Shown: piece by piece, positions 1 through 7,469 of the stretch
Numbering within the stretch: position 1 is the stretch's first letter
Layout: each line of letters opens with the position of its first letter
DNA from: Streptomyces sp. A1136
Lineage (GTDB): Bacteria; Actinomycetota; Actinomycetes; Streptomycetales; Streptomycetaceae
Assembly: GCF_004795055.1 (NCBI RefSeq)
Contig: NZ_SSBJ01000027.1
Location: 52,576-116,575 of the forward strand
DNA: 64,000 bases
Direction of reading: 5' to 3'
Translations under genes and position numbers: made by a program
The notes under the pieces: model-generated
The model's database searches: none
What the model saw: only the letters and a program-made list of their open reading frames with translations
Told to the model about the DNA's origin: nothing

Positions 1-1
1 G

Positions 2-1333
2 TCCCATGGTGACGGCACGGCCGTCGGCATCATCACGGCGCTCCAGTTCCTCCCGCTGCTGCTCTTCGGGCCTTGGGGCGGGGCGCTGGCGGACCGCTGT
101 CCACAGCGGCGGATCCTGCTCGTCACCCAGTCCGTGCTGTGCCTGGTCTCCCTGCTCCCCGGAGTGCTGGCCCTGACCGGCACGGTGAGTTTGGGGGCCG
201 TCTACGGCGTGGCGTTGGCAATGGGACTGACCCTGGTCGCCGAGAAACCGGCCCTGCAAGCCTTCATCGCACAGACCGTTCCCGCCGCGGACCTGCCCAA
301 CGCGGTGGCCCTGGACACCGCGGTGTTCAACCTCGCCCGGATCGCCGGACCCGCCATGACCGGTCCCCTGATCGCGGGCCTCGGTGTCGCACCCGCCTTC
401 TTCCTCAACTCCTTCTCCTACCTCATCGTTCTCGGCGCCCTGCTGCAAATGAAGCCCGGGCACCCGAGTCGGGGACGGAACTCCGGCCCGGGCCGCCGCC
501 GCAAGGGGCAGGTGCTGGAGGCGCTACGCCACGTAAGAGCCCGCGCGGACCTCGGCGCCCCACTCGTCCTGGTCGGCGTGGTCGCCGGGTTCGGCATGAA
601 CTTCCAGATCACCACCGCTCTGATGGCACGAGATGTCTTCCACACCCCGCCCGGCGTGTTCGGACTCGGCTCGACCGCGTTCGCCGTCGGTGCCGTCACC
701 GGATCCGTGGCGGCGGCCCGCAGGGGACATTGGGGTCGGGGCTACCTCGCGGGCACGGCATTCGGCTTCGGGGTCCTGGAGGTTCTCACGAGCGGGATGC
801 CCAGCCACGCGGCCTTCCTGCTCATGCTGGTACCAACAGGCGCCGTGCTGATGCTGTTCATGACGGCCGCCAAGTCCCAACTGCAGCTCGGCGCGGACGA
901 TGCCATACGCGGCCGCATCATGAGCCTGTACACCCTCGCCTCCCTCGGCACCACGCCGCTCACCGCACCCCTGATCGGCTGGATCTGCAGCACGGTCCAC
1001 CCCCGCGCCGGTCTCGCAGCCGGCGGCCTCGCCTCCGCACTGGCCGCCGTGGCCGTCACCGCACACCGGCTTCGGCCGAAGCGCCCCTCGACGGCCCCCT
1101 CCATGCCACCGGACAGCGACGAGACGCTGAACCACCGCGGAACGACGGCACGGTCTTCAGGCGGGCAGCGGAAGCAGGACCAAGGGCGGGGTGGTGGGGC
1201 GGGCGGATCCGCCGGCGGGTTCCAAGGTGAGGCCGACCGCGCGGGCTCCGGCGGTGTCGCCGGTGAGGAGCACGGCGCCGTCGTGGGGCAGGAGCCCGGC
1301 GGGACGCATGGTGCCGTTGTGGTCGAGCCATAG
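2..1333 (+). CDS. MFS family exporter, 5' end outside window
   Basis: The frame is open from the window edge, so the N-terminus lies upstream. About 360 visible residues carry hydrophobic helices spaced as in the major facilitator superfamily. The loop ADRCPQRR occupies the MFS motif-A position, and AVALDTAVFNLARIAGPA fits the helix-5 region of EntS/MFS_3-type drug or siderophore exporters. Recognisable membrane sequence ends near 1080. The last ~85 codons are low-complexity and run antisense to the 3' end of the anti-sigma gene, so the stop at 1333 may not be the ancestral one. The family exports small molecules using the proton gradient; the substrate cannot be read from the sequence. Confidence 0.85.
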   Translation, partial: SHGDGTAVGIITALQFLPLLLFGPWGGALADRCPQRRILLVTQSVLCLVSLLPGVLALTGTVSLGAVYGVALAMGLTLVAEKPALQAFIAQTVPAADLPNAVALDTAVFNLARIAGPAMTGPLIAGLGVAPAFFLNSFSYLIVLGALLQMKPGHPSRGRNSGPGRRRKGQVLEALRHVRARADLGAPLVLVGVVAGFGMNFQITTALMARDVFHTPPGVFGLGSTAFAVGAVTGSVAAARRGHWGRGYLAGTAFGFGVLEVLTSGMPSHAAFLLMLVPTGAVLMLFMTAAKSQLQLGADDAIRGRIMSLYTLASLGTTPLTAPLIGWICSTVHPRAGLAAGGLASALAAVAVTAHRLRPKRPSTAPSMPPDSDETLNHRGTTARSSGGQRKQDQGRGGGAGGSAGGFQGEADRAGSGGVAGEEHGAVVGQEPGGTHGAVVVEP

Positions 1334-1906
1334 TTGGTAGGTCTTGCCCGTCCCCGGGGCGGGGAGCCCGGCGGCGGTGAAGACGGTCTTGTCCAGCCGT
1401 CGCGAGGAGACCACCGAGGTGGCGGCGCCGTTGCCGGCACGTGCGTGGACGGTGCGGGCGTCCGGGCTGGACAGGACCGAGTTCATCTCGTCCAGTCGCT
1501 GTTCGCTCTGCGTGGCGCGGCGTCCGGCTTCAACGTTCTCCTGGTGCTGCCAGGCGGCCACGCCGGCGAATGTGGCGGCAGCGGTCAGGCCGGCTGCCAC
1601 CGCGATCGTGCCGGCGTGACGCCGTAGTACGCCCCTCCAGTTGACGGAGGCGGTGGGGGTGACGCGGGGCGGGAGTTGCCGCACGGTCTCGATGGCCGCC
1701 ATGACCTGCGGCTTGAGTGCCGGGGGCGGAGTCCGGGCGGTGGCGGCGGCCATACGGGCGGTCGTGGCCTGGAACTCCGCGACCTCTCTCCGGCACGCCG
1801 CGCAACCGGCGAGGTGCGCGGTGAACGCCTTACGGTCGGCCGGGTCGAGGGCGTCGAGGGCGTAGGCGGCGGCGAGGGCGTGCAGGTCGTCGTGGTGCTG
1901 TTTCAT
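1157..1906 (-). CDS. RskA-type anti-sigma factor (zinc-binding)
   Basis: This 249-residue protein should be a membrane-spanning anti-sigma factor. Residues 1-75 form an anti-sigma (ZAS) domain with HLAGCAAC at 31-38, the HxxxCxxC zinc site. One hydrophobic helix lies around 97-115. An extracytoplasmic RskA C-terminal domain follows, with KTYQLWLDHNG and PAGLLPHDG typical of the family. RskA proteins hold a SigK-type ECF sigma factor at the membrane and release it after proteolysis. The ATG at 1906 was chosen because it follows GGGGGTGACC and overlaps (ATGA) the stop of a sigma-factor remnant. The partner sigma gene is almost entirely missing, so this anti-sigma may be an orphan. Its 3' end overlaps the MFS tail in antisense. 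Confidence 0.88.
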   Translation of the reverse strand: MKQHHDDLHALAAAYALDALDPADRKAFTAHLAGCAACRREVAEFQATTARMAAATARTPPPALKPQVMAAIETVRQLPPRVTPTASVNWRGVLRRHAGTIAVAAGLTAAATFAGVAAWQHQENVEAGRRATQSEQRLDEMNSVLSSPDARTVHARAGNGAATSVVSSRRLDKTVFTAAGLPAPGTGKTYQLWLDHNGTMRPAGLLPHDGAVLLTGDTAGARAVGLTLEPAGGSARPTTPPLVLLPLPA

Positions 1907-1975
1907 ACGGTCACCCCCATGCAGTCGCGCGGTCGGATCAGCCCGTCGCGCATGCGTGTCTTGATGGTCGCCGCT
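1903..1975 (-). pseudogene. Remnant of SigK-like ECF sigma factor (C-terminus only)
   Basis: Reading into the anti-sigma start, the last codons spell TIKTRMRDGLIRPRDCMGV, then TV and a stop that overlaps the anti-sigma ATG. This is the typical end of sigma region 4.2 in ECF sigma factors paired with RskA, normally written VKTRIRDGLIRLRDCLGV. Upstream of about 1975 none of the three frames resembles the rest of region 4 or region 2. The sigma gene has therefore been deleted except for ~24 codons. The retained ATGA overlap shows the original translational coupling. The assignment to the SigK group rests on this short match and on the neighbours. Confidence 0.7.
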
Positions 1976-2316
1976 TGTGGCCACCAGGCGCAGGTAGGGC
2001 CTGGACGTGATGTCCATGGGCGGGATGTCCATCGCACGGCTGTCCTTCGTCGGCGCGGTGGCCGGACGGCGCTGTGGGCGGTCCGGCCACGAGATTCGGG
2101 AGGGCGTCTCATGCTCTCTTCGTAGCGGACACGCGTACGGATGGGCGCCGCCGTCACATCCCTGCCCCGCCCGGGTACGCCTTCCGGGTGAACCCACCGA
2201 CATCGGCCCAGCCGTACGGGGATTTGGGGCGAATAGGGGCGTGCAAGGCCCGGAACGTCCGGGCAGCACCGGACGCGCCATGTGATCCGGTGCGCACACC
2301 GTTTGTGGAGGCAGTT

Positions 2317-2556
2317 GTGACCGGTCTGTTCAAGAGCACCGCGATCGCGTTGGCCGCAGGAGTGGCCGTGGTCGGCGGGGCGTCCGTCGCCATGGCCGAC
2401 GCGGGAGCTCAAGGGGTGGCCGCGTACTCGCCCGGAGTGGGCTCCGGCAACCTCATCCAGATCCCGATCCACATTCCGATCAACGCGTGCGGCAACAGTG
2501 TGAGCGTGATCGGTCTGCTCAACCCGTCCTTCGGCAACACCTGCGTCAACGCCTGA
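2317..2556 (+). CDS. Short chaplin, aerial hypha coat protein
   Basis: This 79-residue protein has a signal peptide (about 1-30, ending AMADA) followed by one chaplin domain. The domain contains SPGVGSGNLIQIPIHIP, the ACGNSVSVIGLLNP core and a C-terminal FGNTCVN. The two cysteines, in the usual short-chaplin positions, can form one disulfide, unlike ChpE which lacks them. Secreted chaplins self-assemble into amyloid-like films on aerial hyphae and spores. The GTG at 2317 is preceded by GGAGG five bases upstream. A strong hairpin follows the stop by 21 bases. It sits between the anti-sigma gene and the molybdenum oxidoreductase, an unusual place for a chaplin. Confidence 0.93.
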   Translation: MTGLFKSTAIALAAGVAVVGGASVAMADAGAQGVAAYSPGVGSGNLIQIPIHIPINACGNSVSVIGLLNPSFGNTCVNA

Positions 2557-2577
2557 CCGCGGGCACATCGGGACTTC

Positions 2578-2610
2578 GGGCCGCCGCCGGTAACGGGGTG
2601 GCGGCGGCCC
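2578..2610 (+). terminator. Hairpin terminator after chaplin
   Basis: A perfect 11-bp stem (GGGCCGCCGCC with its complement) and an 11-base loop begin 21 bases after the chaplin stop. There is no clear T-run, as is common in Streptomyces terminators. Confidence 0.6.
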
Positions 2611-2795
2611 GGACGACCTCGATCCGCTCGGTGTGCGACACGTTCATGACCTGTCATTGATGTGCCGGAGATCCGAGATGAATCGGGGCAGGGTGCGGGT
2701 GACGGCAGTCGACGCCGCCACCCGCACCCACTCATGGCGACCCCACCCGACGTCGTCAACAGCCGGGTCGATCTTCATCTGATCGAATGAGTCGC

Positions 2796-2832
2796 CCATC
2801 CGGACCCATCCGGCACCCGTCCGGCGCCGAAT
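2796..2832 (+). promoter_or_regulatory. Possible SigK-type promoter
   Basis: CCATCC occurs twice (2796-2801 and 2806-2811), followed by CCGAAT at 2827-2832. These hexamers resemble the -35 and -10 elements reported for mycobacterial SigK. The spacing here is 15 or 25 rather than about 17, and the -10 would overlap the first ATG of the downstream gene. This is a weak match, of interest mainly because an RskA gene and a sigma remnant lie next door. Confidence 0.25.
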
Positions 2833-4414
2833 GCCGGGTGTGAGCAACCTCCGCGATCGAATCGCCCGCCCGACTGCCGGGATCGTGTCCGGGCTGCTGT
2901 CCGCTCTGACCGCGCTGGCGGTCGCCGAGCCGGTCGCTGCCCTCACACGGCCTCAAGCCGGGCCGGTCAACGCCGTCGGTTCGGCCGCGATCGACCTCAC
3001 GCCCGCCCCGGTGAAGGACTTCGCGATCCGCACCTTCGGCGAGAACGACAAGACGGTGCTCCAGCTCGGCATCGTCATCGCCCTCACCCTGCTCGCCGCC
3101 GTCTTGGGACTGGCAGCCCTGCGTTACCGACGGGCCGCCTCGGCGGGGGTCCTGCTGTTCGGTGTAGCGGGCGCGGTCGCGGCCCTGAACCGCCCCGACA
3201 CCGCCGGCCCGGCCGACGCCCTGCCCTCCCTCGTCGGCGCGGTGGTGGGCGCCGCCGTCCTGTACCTGCTGGCCGGCAAGGCCTCCCGCGTCGGCGCCCG
3301 ACCGGCGAGTGAGAGCGCGACGGCGGGCTTCAACCGGCGGGGGTTCCTCGCGGTCTCCACCGCCACGGCGGTGGCAGCCGTCGGTGCCGGAGCCCTGGGC
3401 CGGGCGTTGAACGGCCGGCACGGGAGGGGAGCCGCCGCGTCCCGCCAGGCGGTGCGCCTGCCCGCGCCTGCCTCCCCCGCACCGGCCCTGCCCAAAGGTG
3501 TCCAGCTCCCCGTGGCGGGGATCAGCTCCTTCACCACGCCCGTCAAGGACTTCTACCGCGTCGACACCGCCCTGGAGGTACCGAAGGTCGACGCCGGCAC
3601 CTGGCAACTGCGGATCCACGGCAAAGGCGTACGAACCCGCGTCCACAATTTCGCGGAGTTGCTCGCCCGTCCCCTCATCGAGCGGGACATCACCTTGACG
3701 TGCGTCTCCAACGAGGTCGGTGGCCCCTATGTCGGCACCGCCCGCTGGCTTGGCGTCCCTCTCGCGGACCTCCTGCGCGAGGCCGGCGTCCGACCGCCCT
3801 CCCGGGGAGGGAAGGCGGATCAGCTGGTCGCCCGTTCCGTCGACGGCATGACCCTCGGCTCTCCCGTAGAGGACGTCATGGACGGCCGCGACGCGATGCT
3901 CGCCCTCGGCATGAACGGAGGACCACTCCCCTTCGACCACGGTTTCCCCGTCCGCATGCTCGTCCCCGGCCTGTACGGCTACGTCTCCGCCTGCAAGTGG
4001 ATCACCGATCTCGAACTGACCACCTTCGACGCGTACGACCCCTACTGGGTCAAACGCGCGTGGGCGCGCCGCGCCCCCGTCAAGACCCAGGCCCGCATCG
4101 ACACCCCCAAGCCGTTCGCCCGGCTGAGCCCGGGAACGGTGCAGGTCGCCGGCGTCGCCTGGGCTCAGCACCGCGGCATCACCCGCGTCGAGGTCCGCGT
4201 CGACGACGGCCCCTGGAAGGACGCCGACCTTGCCCCGCAGGCCTCCACCGACACCTGGCGCCAGTGGTCCTCCCCCTGGAACGCCCTCCCCGGCGGACAC
4301 ACCATCACCGTCCGCGCTACCGACGGCACCGGACAGACCCAGACCGAACAGCGCACCCGGACCATCCCCGACGGCGCCGCCGGCTGGCACAACGTGTTCG
4401 CCACCGTCACCTGA
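2831..4414 (+). CDS. Membrane-anchored molybdopterin oxidoreductase (sulfite oxidase family)
   Basis: This 527-residue protein has several N-terminal transmembrane helices (roughly 15-40 and 75-155), then NRRGFLAVSTATAV before the catalytic part. A sulfite-oxidase-type molybdopterin domain follows, with ITLTCVSNEVGGPYVGTARW; Cys291 in this motif would ligate molybdenum. Later sequence includes GGPLPFDHGFPVRMLVPG and YGYVSACKWI. The C-terminal ~100 residues form the immunoglobulin-like Mo-co dimerisation domain (ITRVEVRVDDGPW). The enzyme would oxidise or reduce a small substrate outside the membrane; the substrate is unknown. ATG 2831 is assumed; GTG 2840 is a close alternative. The fasciclin gene follows after 93 bases on the same strand, a pairing common in actinobacteria. 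Confidence 0.9.
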   Translation: MPGVSNLRDRIARPTAGIVSGLLSALTALAVAEPVAALTRPQAGPVNAVGSAAIDLTPAPVKDFAIRTFGENDKTVLQLGIVIALTLLAAVLGLAALRYRRAASAGVLLFGVAGAVAALNRPDTAGPADALPSLVGAVVGAAVLYLLAGKASRVGARPASESATAGFNRRGFLAVSTATAVAAVGAGALGRALNGRHGRGAAASRQAVRLPAPASPAPALPKGVQLPVAGISSFTTPVKDFYRVDTALEVPKVDAGTWQLRIHGKGVRTRVHNFAELLARPLIERDITLTCVSNEVGGPYVGTARWLGVPLADLLREAGVRPPSRGGKADQLVARSVDGMTLGSPVEDVMDGRDAMLALGMNGGPLPFDHGFPVRMLVPGLYGYVSACKWITDLELTTFDAYDPYWVKRAWARRAPVKTQARIDTPKPFARLSPGTVQVAGVAWAQHRGITRVEVRVDDGPWKDADLAPQASTDTWRQWSSPWNALPGGHTITVRATDGTGQTQTEQRTRTIPDGAAGWHNVFATVT

Positions 4415-4507
4415 CCCCCTGCCCCCCTGAACCTCCTGACCCCCTGGACTCCCAACCCCCGAACCGCCGCCCACCTGACGCGGCACACCTCAAGGAGAAA
4501 GACCATC

Positions 4508-5167
4508 ATGAGCCGCACCCTGAAGTTCCGTCGTATCGCGATCGCCGTGGCCGCCGCGACCATCCTGCCGTTCTCGCTTGCGGCCTGCTCCTCCGACGAC
4601 GGCAAGGACAACGCCGCGTCGGCCGCCTCCGCGGACACCTCCAACGGCGCGGCCAACCAGGCGCCCTCCCAGAGCGGTGACACGTCCACGGCCGATGCCC
4701 CCTTCGGCCCCGCCTGCGCCGGCGTGCCCAAGGAAGGCGCGGGTTCCTTCGACGGGATGGCCAAGGACCCGGTGGCCACCGCGGCCTCGAACAACCCGGC
4801 GCTGTCCACCCTCGTCACGGCCGTCAAGAAGGCCGGGCTGGTGGACACGCTCAACAACGCCAAGGACATCACCGTGTTCGCGCCGACCAACGACGCCTTC
4901 GCGAAGATCCCGAAGGCCGACCTGGACAAGGTCCTCGCCGACAAGGCCACCCTGACGAAGATCCTCACCTACCACGTCGTCGGGCAACCGCTCGCGCCCA
5001 AGCAGTTGGAGAACGGCTCCTTCGAAACCCTCCAGAAGGGCATGATCACGACCAGTGGTTCCGGTACCGCATACAAGGTCAACGCCAGCGCGAACGTGGT
5101 CTGCGGCAACGTCAAGACCGCCAACGCCAACGTGTACATCATCGACACCGTCCTGATGCCGAAGTAG
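4508..5167 (+). CDS. Fasciclin-domain lipoprotein
   Basis: This 219-residue lipoprotein has a signal peptide with lipobox SLAAC, so Cys27 is the lipidation site. A Ser/Ala-rich spacer follows, then one fasciclin (FAS1) domain at about 85-219. Conserved stretches are DITVFAPTNDAFAKI (FAS1 H1 region) and a terminal VYIIDTVLMPK (H2 region). It resembles MPT70/MPT83, which are SigK-controlled in M. tuberculosis. AAGGAG lies 11 bases before the ATG. It is probably co-transcribed with the oxidoreductase upstream. A role in adhesion or cell-wall redox work is inferred, not visible. Confidence 0.93.
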   Translation: MSRTLKFRRIAIAVAAATILPFSLAACSSDDGKDNAASAASADTSNGAANQAPSQSGDTSTADAPFGPACAGVPKEGAGSFDGMAKDPVATAASNNPALSTLVTAVKKAGLVDTLNNAKDITVFAPTNDAFAKIPKADLDKVLADKATLTKILTYHVVGQPLAPKQLENGSFETLQKGMITTSGSGTAYKVNASANVVCGNVKTANANVYIIDTVLMPK

Positions 5168-5188
5168 CGGTACCGGCAGAACGTCCCC

Positions 5189-5228
5189 TCCCGGCGGGGC
5201 CGCCCGACAGGGTTCGGCTCCGCCGGGA
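5189..5228 (+). terminator. Hairpin after fasciclin gene
   Basis: TCCCGGCGG and its complement CCGCCGGGA, 22 bases apart, can close a GC-rich hairpin shortly after the fasciclin stop. No T-run is present. Confidence 0.4.
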
Positions 5229-5343
5229 CGCGCCTTCCCGGCCGGTCGCCGCACAACTGATGCGGCCCAGGCGGCAGTCCCCCTCAAAGCACGTGCCGCC
5301 GACGTCAACGACCCTTCAGTAGAACGCATCGCGGGCGGGGCTG

Positions 5344-5769
5344 ATGAACATCGCACATCAACCGTTGCAAACGGAGGTAAGTGAACGCGGTTCTGCGCTG
5401 CGTGCCGCCATAGAACGGCAGCTGAGCCTCTGGGGTGCGGCAGCGCTCGCCGATGACCTGGCGCTGATCGCCACCGAACTCGTGAGCAACGCTCTGCTCC
5501 ACGGCAAGCCGCCGGTGCGGGTTCGGCTGGGAAGCCGGCGCACGACCGACGGGGACATGTTTCTTCGGGTCGAAGTCAGCGACACGGGAGCCGGCCTCGA
5601 CATCGCACGCATCCGGGCTCACTGGTCTCACCCCTCCTTCAGCCTCGCCGAGGGAGGGAGGGGTCTCTACCTGGTCGACGCCCTGTGCGCCGCATGGGGA
5701 AACGTCCTCGGATCGCACACGCACACCGTCTGGGCGGAGGTCCGTACCCAAAGCGACGCGGAAGAATGA
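5344..5769 (+). CDS. RsbW-like ATP-binding regulator (HATPase)
   Basis: This 141-residue single-domain protein belongs to the anti-sigma/serine kinase HATPase family abundant in Streptomyces. ALIATELVSNALLHG carries the N-box (E, N). VEVSDTGAGL is the G1 box. EGGRGLYLVDALCAAWG is the G2 region. Such proteins bind ATP and may phosphorylate an anti-anti-sigma factor or bind a stress sigma factor, but no partner gene is adjacent. The length is typical for the family. The start at 5344 lacks an obvious Shine-Dalgarno sequence. Confidence 0.88.
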   Translation: MNIAHQPLQTEVSERGSALRAAIERQLSLWGAAALADDLALIATELVSNALLHGKPPVRVRLGSRRTTDGDMFLRVEVSDTGAGLDIARIRAHWSHPSFSLAEGGRGLYLVDALCAAWGNVLGSHTHTVWAEVRTQSDAEE

Positions 5770-5930
5770 CGCAGGCACAAAGCCCGCGAAGGCCGACTAC
5801 CGGGTCAAGCACGTCCTGGCGGCATAGCCGGCCCGGCGTCTACCGTGCCGCCTCGCCCTCGTCCCAGTCGAAGGCATTCCGGTCGGGGTCAGCAGCGGAC
5901 CAAGGCAGTGACCAGGGTCGTTCGGGATGG

Positions 5931-6149
5931 ATGGACGTGGCGCACTGTCCGACGCTTCTGAGGCCTGAGAAGGCCCTGTTCGTTCGGGGCGACGTGGCCG
6001 ACGGCAAGCCCGCGCCCGGGAACATGGGCGAGTGGTGCGCGAACGCCGAACGAGCCGGTGTCGCGATCGTCTTGTCACTCGACGAACTGCCCGAGGTGCT
6101 GGACCGGTCCACCTGCTGGGCTCCGGCACCACCCGCGGCGCTTTCATGA
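5931..6149 (+). CDS. Hypothetical small protein, uncertain
   Basis: This possible 72-residue ORF starts MDVAHCPTLLRPEKALFVRG and contains AERAGVAIVLSLDELPEVLD. Its composition is protein-like with high GC at third positions. Its stop overlaps the next ATG (ATGA at 6146-6149), suggesting translational coupling. The start is uncertain and no ribosome-binding site is convincing. No family recognised. It may be the tail of a longer decayed gene, because the same frame is open further upstream. Confidence 0.35.
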   Translation: MDVAHCPTLLRPEKALFVRGDVADGKPAPGNMGEWCANAERAGVAIVLSLDELPEVLDRSTCWAPAPPAALS

Positions 6150-6606
6150 CAAGCCTGCACTGGCTCCGACGCCATCCACAGCGGTTCGCGGTCACCTGGG
6201 CCCATGCCTACCTGCGCCTGTTCGGAGACACGCGCCGGGACCCGCAGGCCATGGTGACGGCTCTTGAGGCGCTGGAGCGCAGCCGGAACGCGCGCAGTGC
6301 CGGTGGGCCGAGTTCTCCCGCCGCCGGGCCACGGAGAAGCACGAGACGCACCGGCGCACGCCGACGGCGGTCGACCGAGCCTGGATTACGGCTCCCCGAT
6401 GGGCCGAACCGGACCTGCACCACGCCCACCGGACGATGGTGCCGATGGTGGCCGAGCTCGTCCACTGGACCGTGACCCCCACAGCCGACTTCGAACAGTG
6501 GCCGGGGCTCAAGGGCCGCGCCGCCCCCGTCGGGGTCGGCCCTCTCGCTGCCCCTCGTCCTCCTCGGAGCCGGCGAAGCGACGCTCAGGGCCGACACCCC
6601 CGCTGA
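6146..6606 (+). pseudogene. Hypothetical gene with frameshift
   Basis: From the ATG at 6146, MTSLHWLRRHPQRFAVTWAH and then FGDTRRDPQAMVTALEALER read well up to about 6290. Protein-like sequence then continues in another frame (CRWAEFSRRRATEKHETHRR, AWITAPRWAEPDLHHAHRTM and so on) to a stop at 6604-6606. A single frameshift near 6285-6300 would join them. The start overlaps the stop of the preceding small ORF. No family recognised. Sequence after ~6520 looks less protein-like. Confidence 0.35.
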
Positions 6607-6888
6607 AGTCCGCCCCGTCAGCCCAGGACGCTTCCTCGCGGCTCCCCCCGGCGCGGAGAGCCACTGCTGAGGCCCCCGGGAGAGGCACCAGCCGGACGCT
6701 CTGCCGAAGCCGGGTGACCGGACTCTGCCGGCCTCCCCGGCCGGGCGTCGTACTCACGGTGGCACGACAGCGTGGTTCGCGGGGCGGCTGAGCCAAGAGC
6801 CACAGGGGGCGGCGCGGCGCCGGCCCGAGCCGAACTACGCGCCGCGCCCGATAGCCGGCTACCTCACCGTCCGCGCGTTGCTCAACCC

Positions 6889-7245
6889 TCAGTGACGACC
6901 GGTCAGGAACACCGAGCGCAGCGTCAGGCGTTCGCTGGTGGGGTTTCCGTGCGGGCGCAGCGTCCAGGAGTCGCCGGTGCAGTCGGGCTCGGTGAATACC
7001 ATCACCCACTCGTCGGTGTCATTGTGCGGGGCGAAGGCGGGCTCGGAGGATCCCGGGTCCGCGACCTCGGGGAGCACGACGCAGCCCGGACTTCGAGGGT
7101 CGTGGAGGACTGCCGACTGCGGCGTGCCGTCGAGCCCTGCGAATCGGTAGGAGAAGTCACCGGTGGCGGCGTGCGCGGGCGCCGACTGCGTGAGGAGGAG
7201 TGCGAGAGCGCCGAATGCGGCGGCCGACGCGTGGCGAAGCTTCAT
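6889..7245 (-). CDS. Small secreted protein, unknown function
   Basis: This 118-residue protein starts MKLRHASAAAFGALALLLTQ and has a signal peptide cleaved after about SAPAHAA. The mature ~90 residues contain two cysteines (GCVVLPEVADPG and EPDCTGDSWTLRPHG) that could form one disulfide. The pattern recalls small actinobacterial secreted proteins of the beta/gamma-crystallin or peptidase-inhibitor kind, but I do not recognise the family. The ATG at 7245 fits the signal peptide; an upstream in-frame start would add a non-signal extension. It is a single gene; the decayed amidohydrolase lies upstream on the same strand. Confidence 0.6.
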   Translation of the reverse strand: MKLRHASAAAFGALALLLTQSAPAHAATGDFSYRFAGLDGTPQSAVLHDPRSPGCVVLPEVADPGSSEPAFAPHNDTDEWVMVFTEPDCTGDSWTLRPHGNPTSERLTLRSVFLTGRH

Positions 7246-7469
7246 GGAATCCCGTTTCGATCTGAGATGTGGCGGCTCCTCGAAGTTGAACCCTGCGAGC
7301 CGCCGGATCTGCTCGTCCATCCCCTGGCAATGGCCCCCCGATGCGGGGTGTCACTCGCGCGTGGCCGGTGTATCGATTCTTCGTACTCCAAGCAGATCGC
7401 CGAGTCCGACGCCTGCCACCTGCGCCCGGCGTTCACCCCTGCGTGGTTCTGGTGGGACAGCAGGGACGA

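Noticed and set aside
2756..4486. 576-codon minus-strand frame opposite the molybdenum oxidoreductase
   Set aside because: Low-complexity Gly/Asp-rich shadow of a well supported gene on the plus strand.
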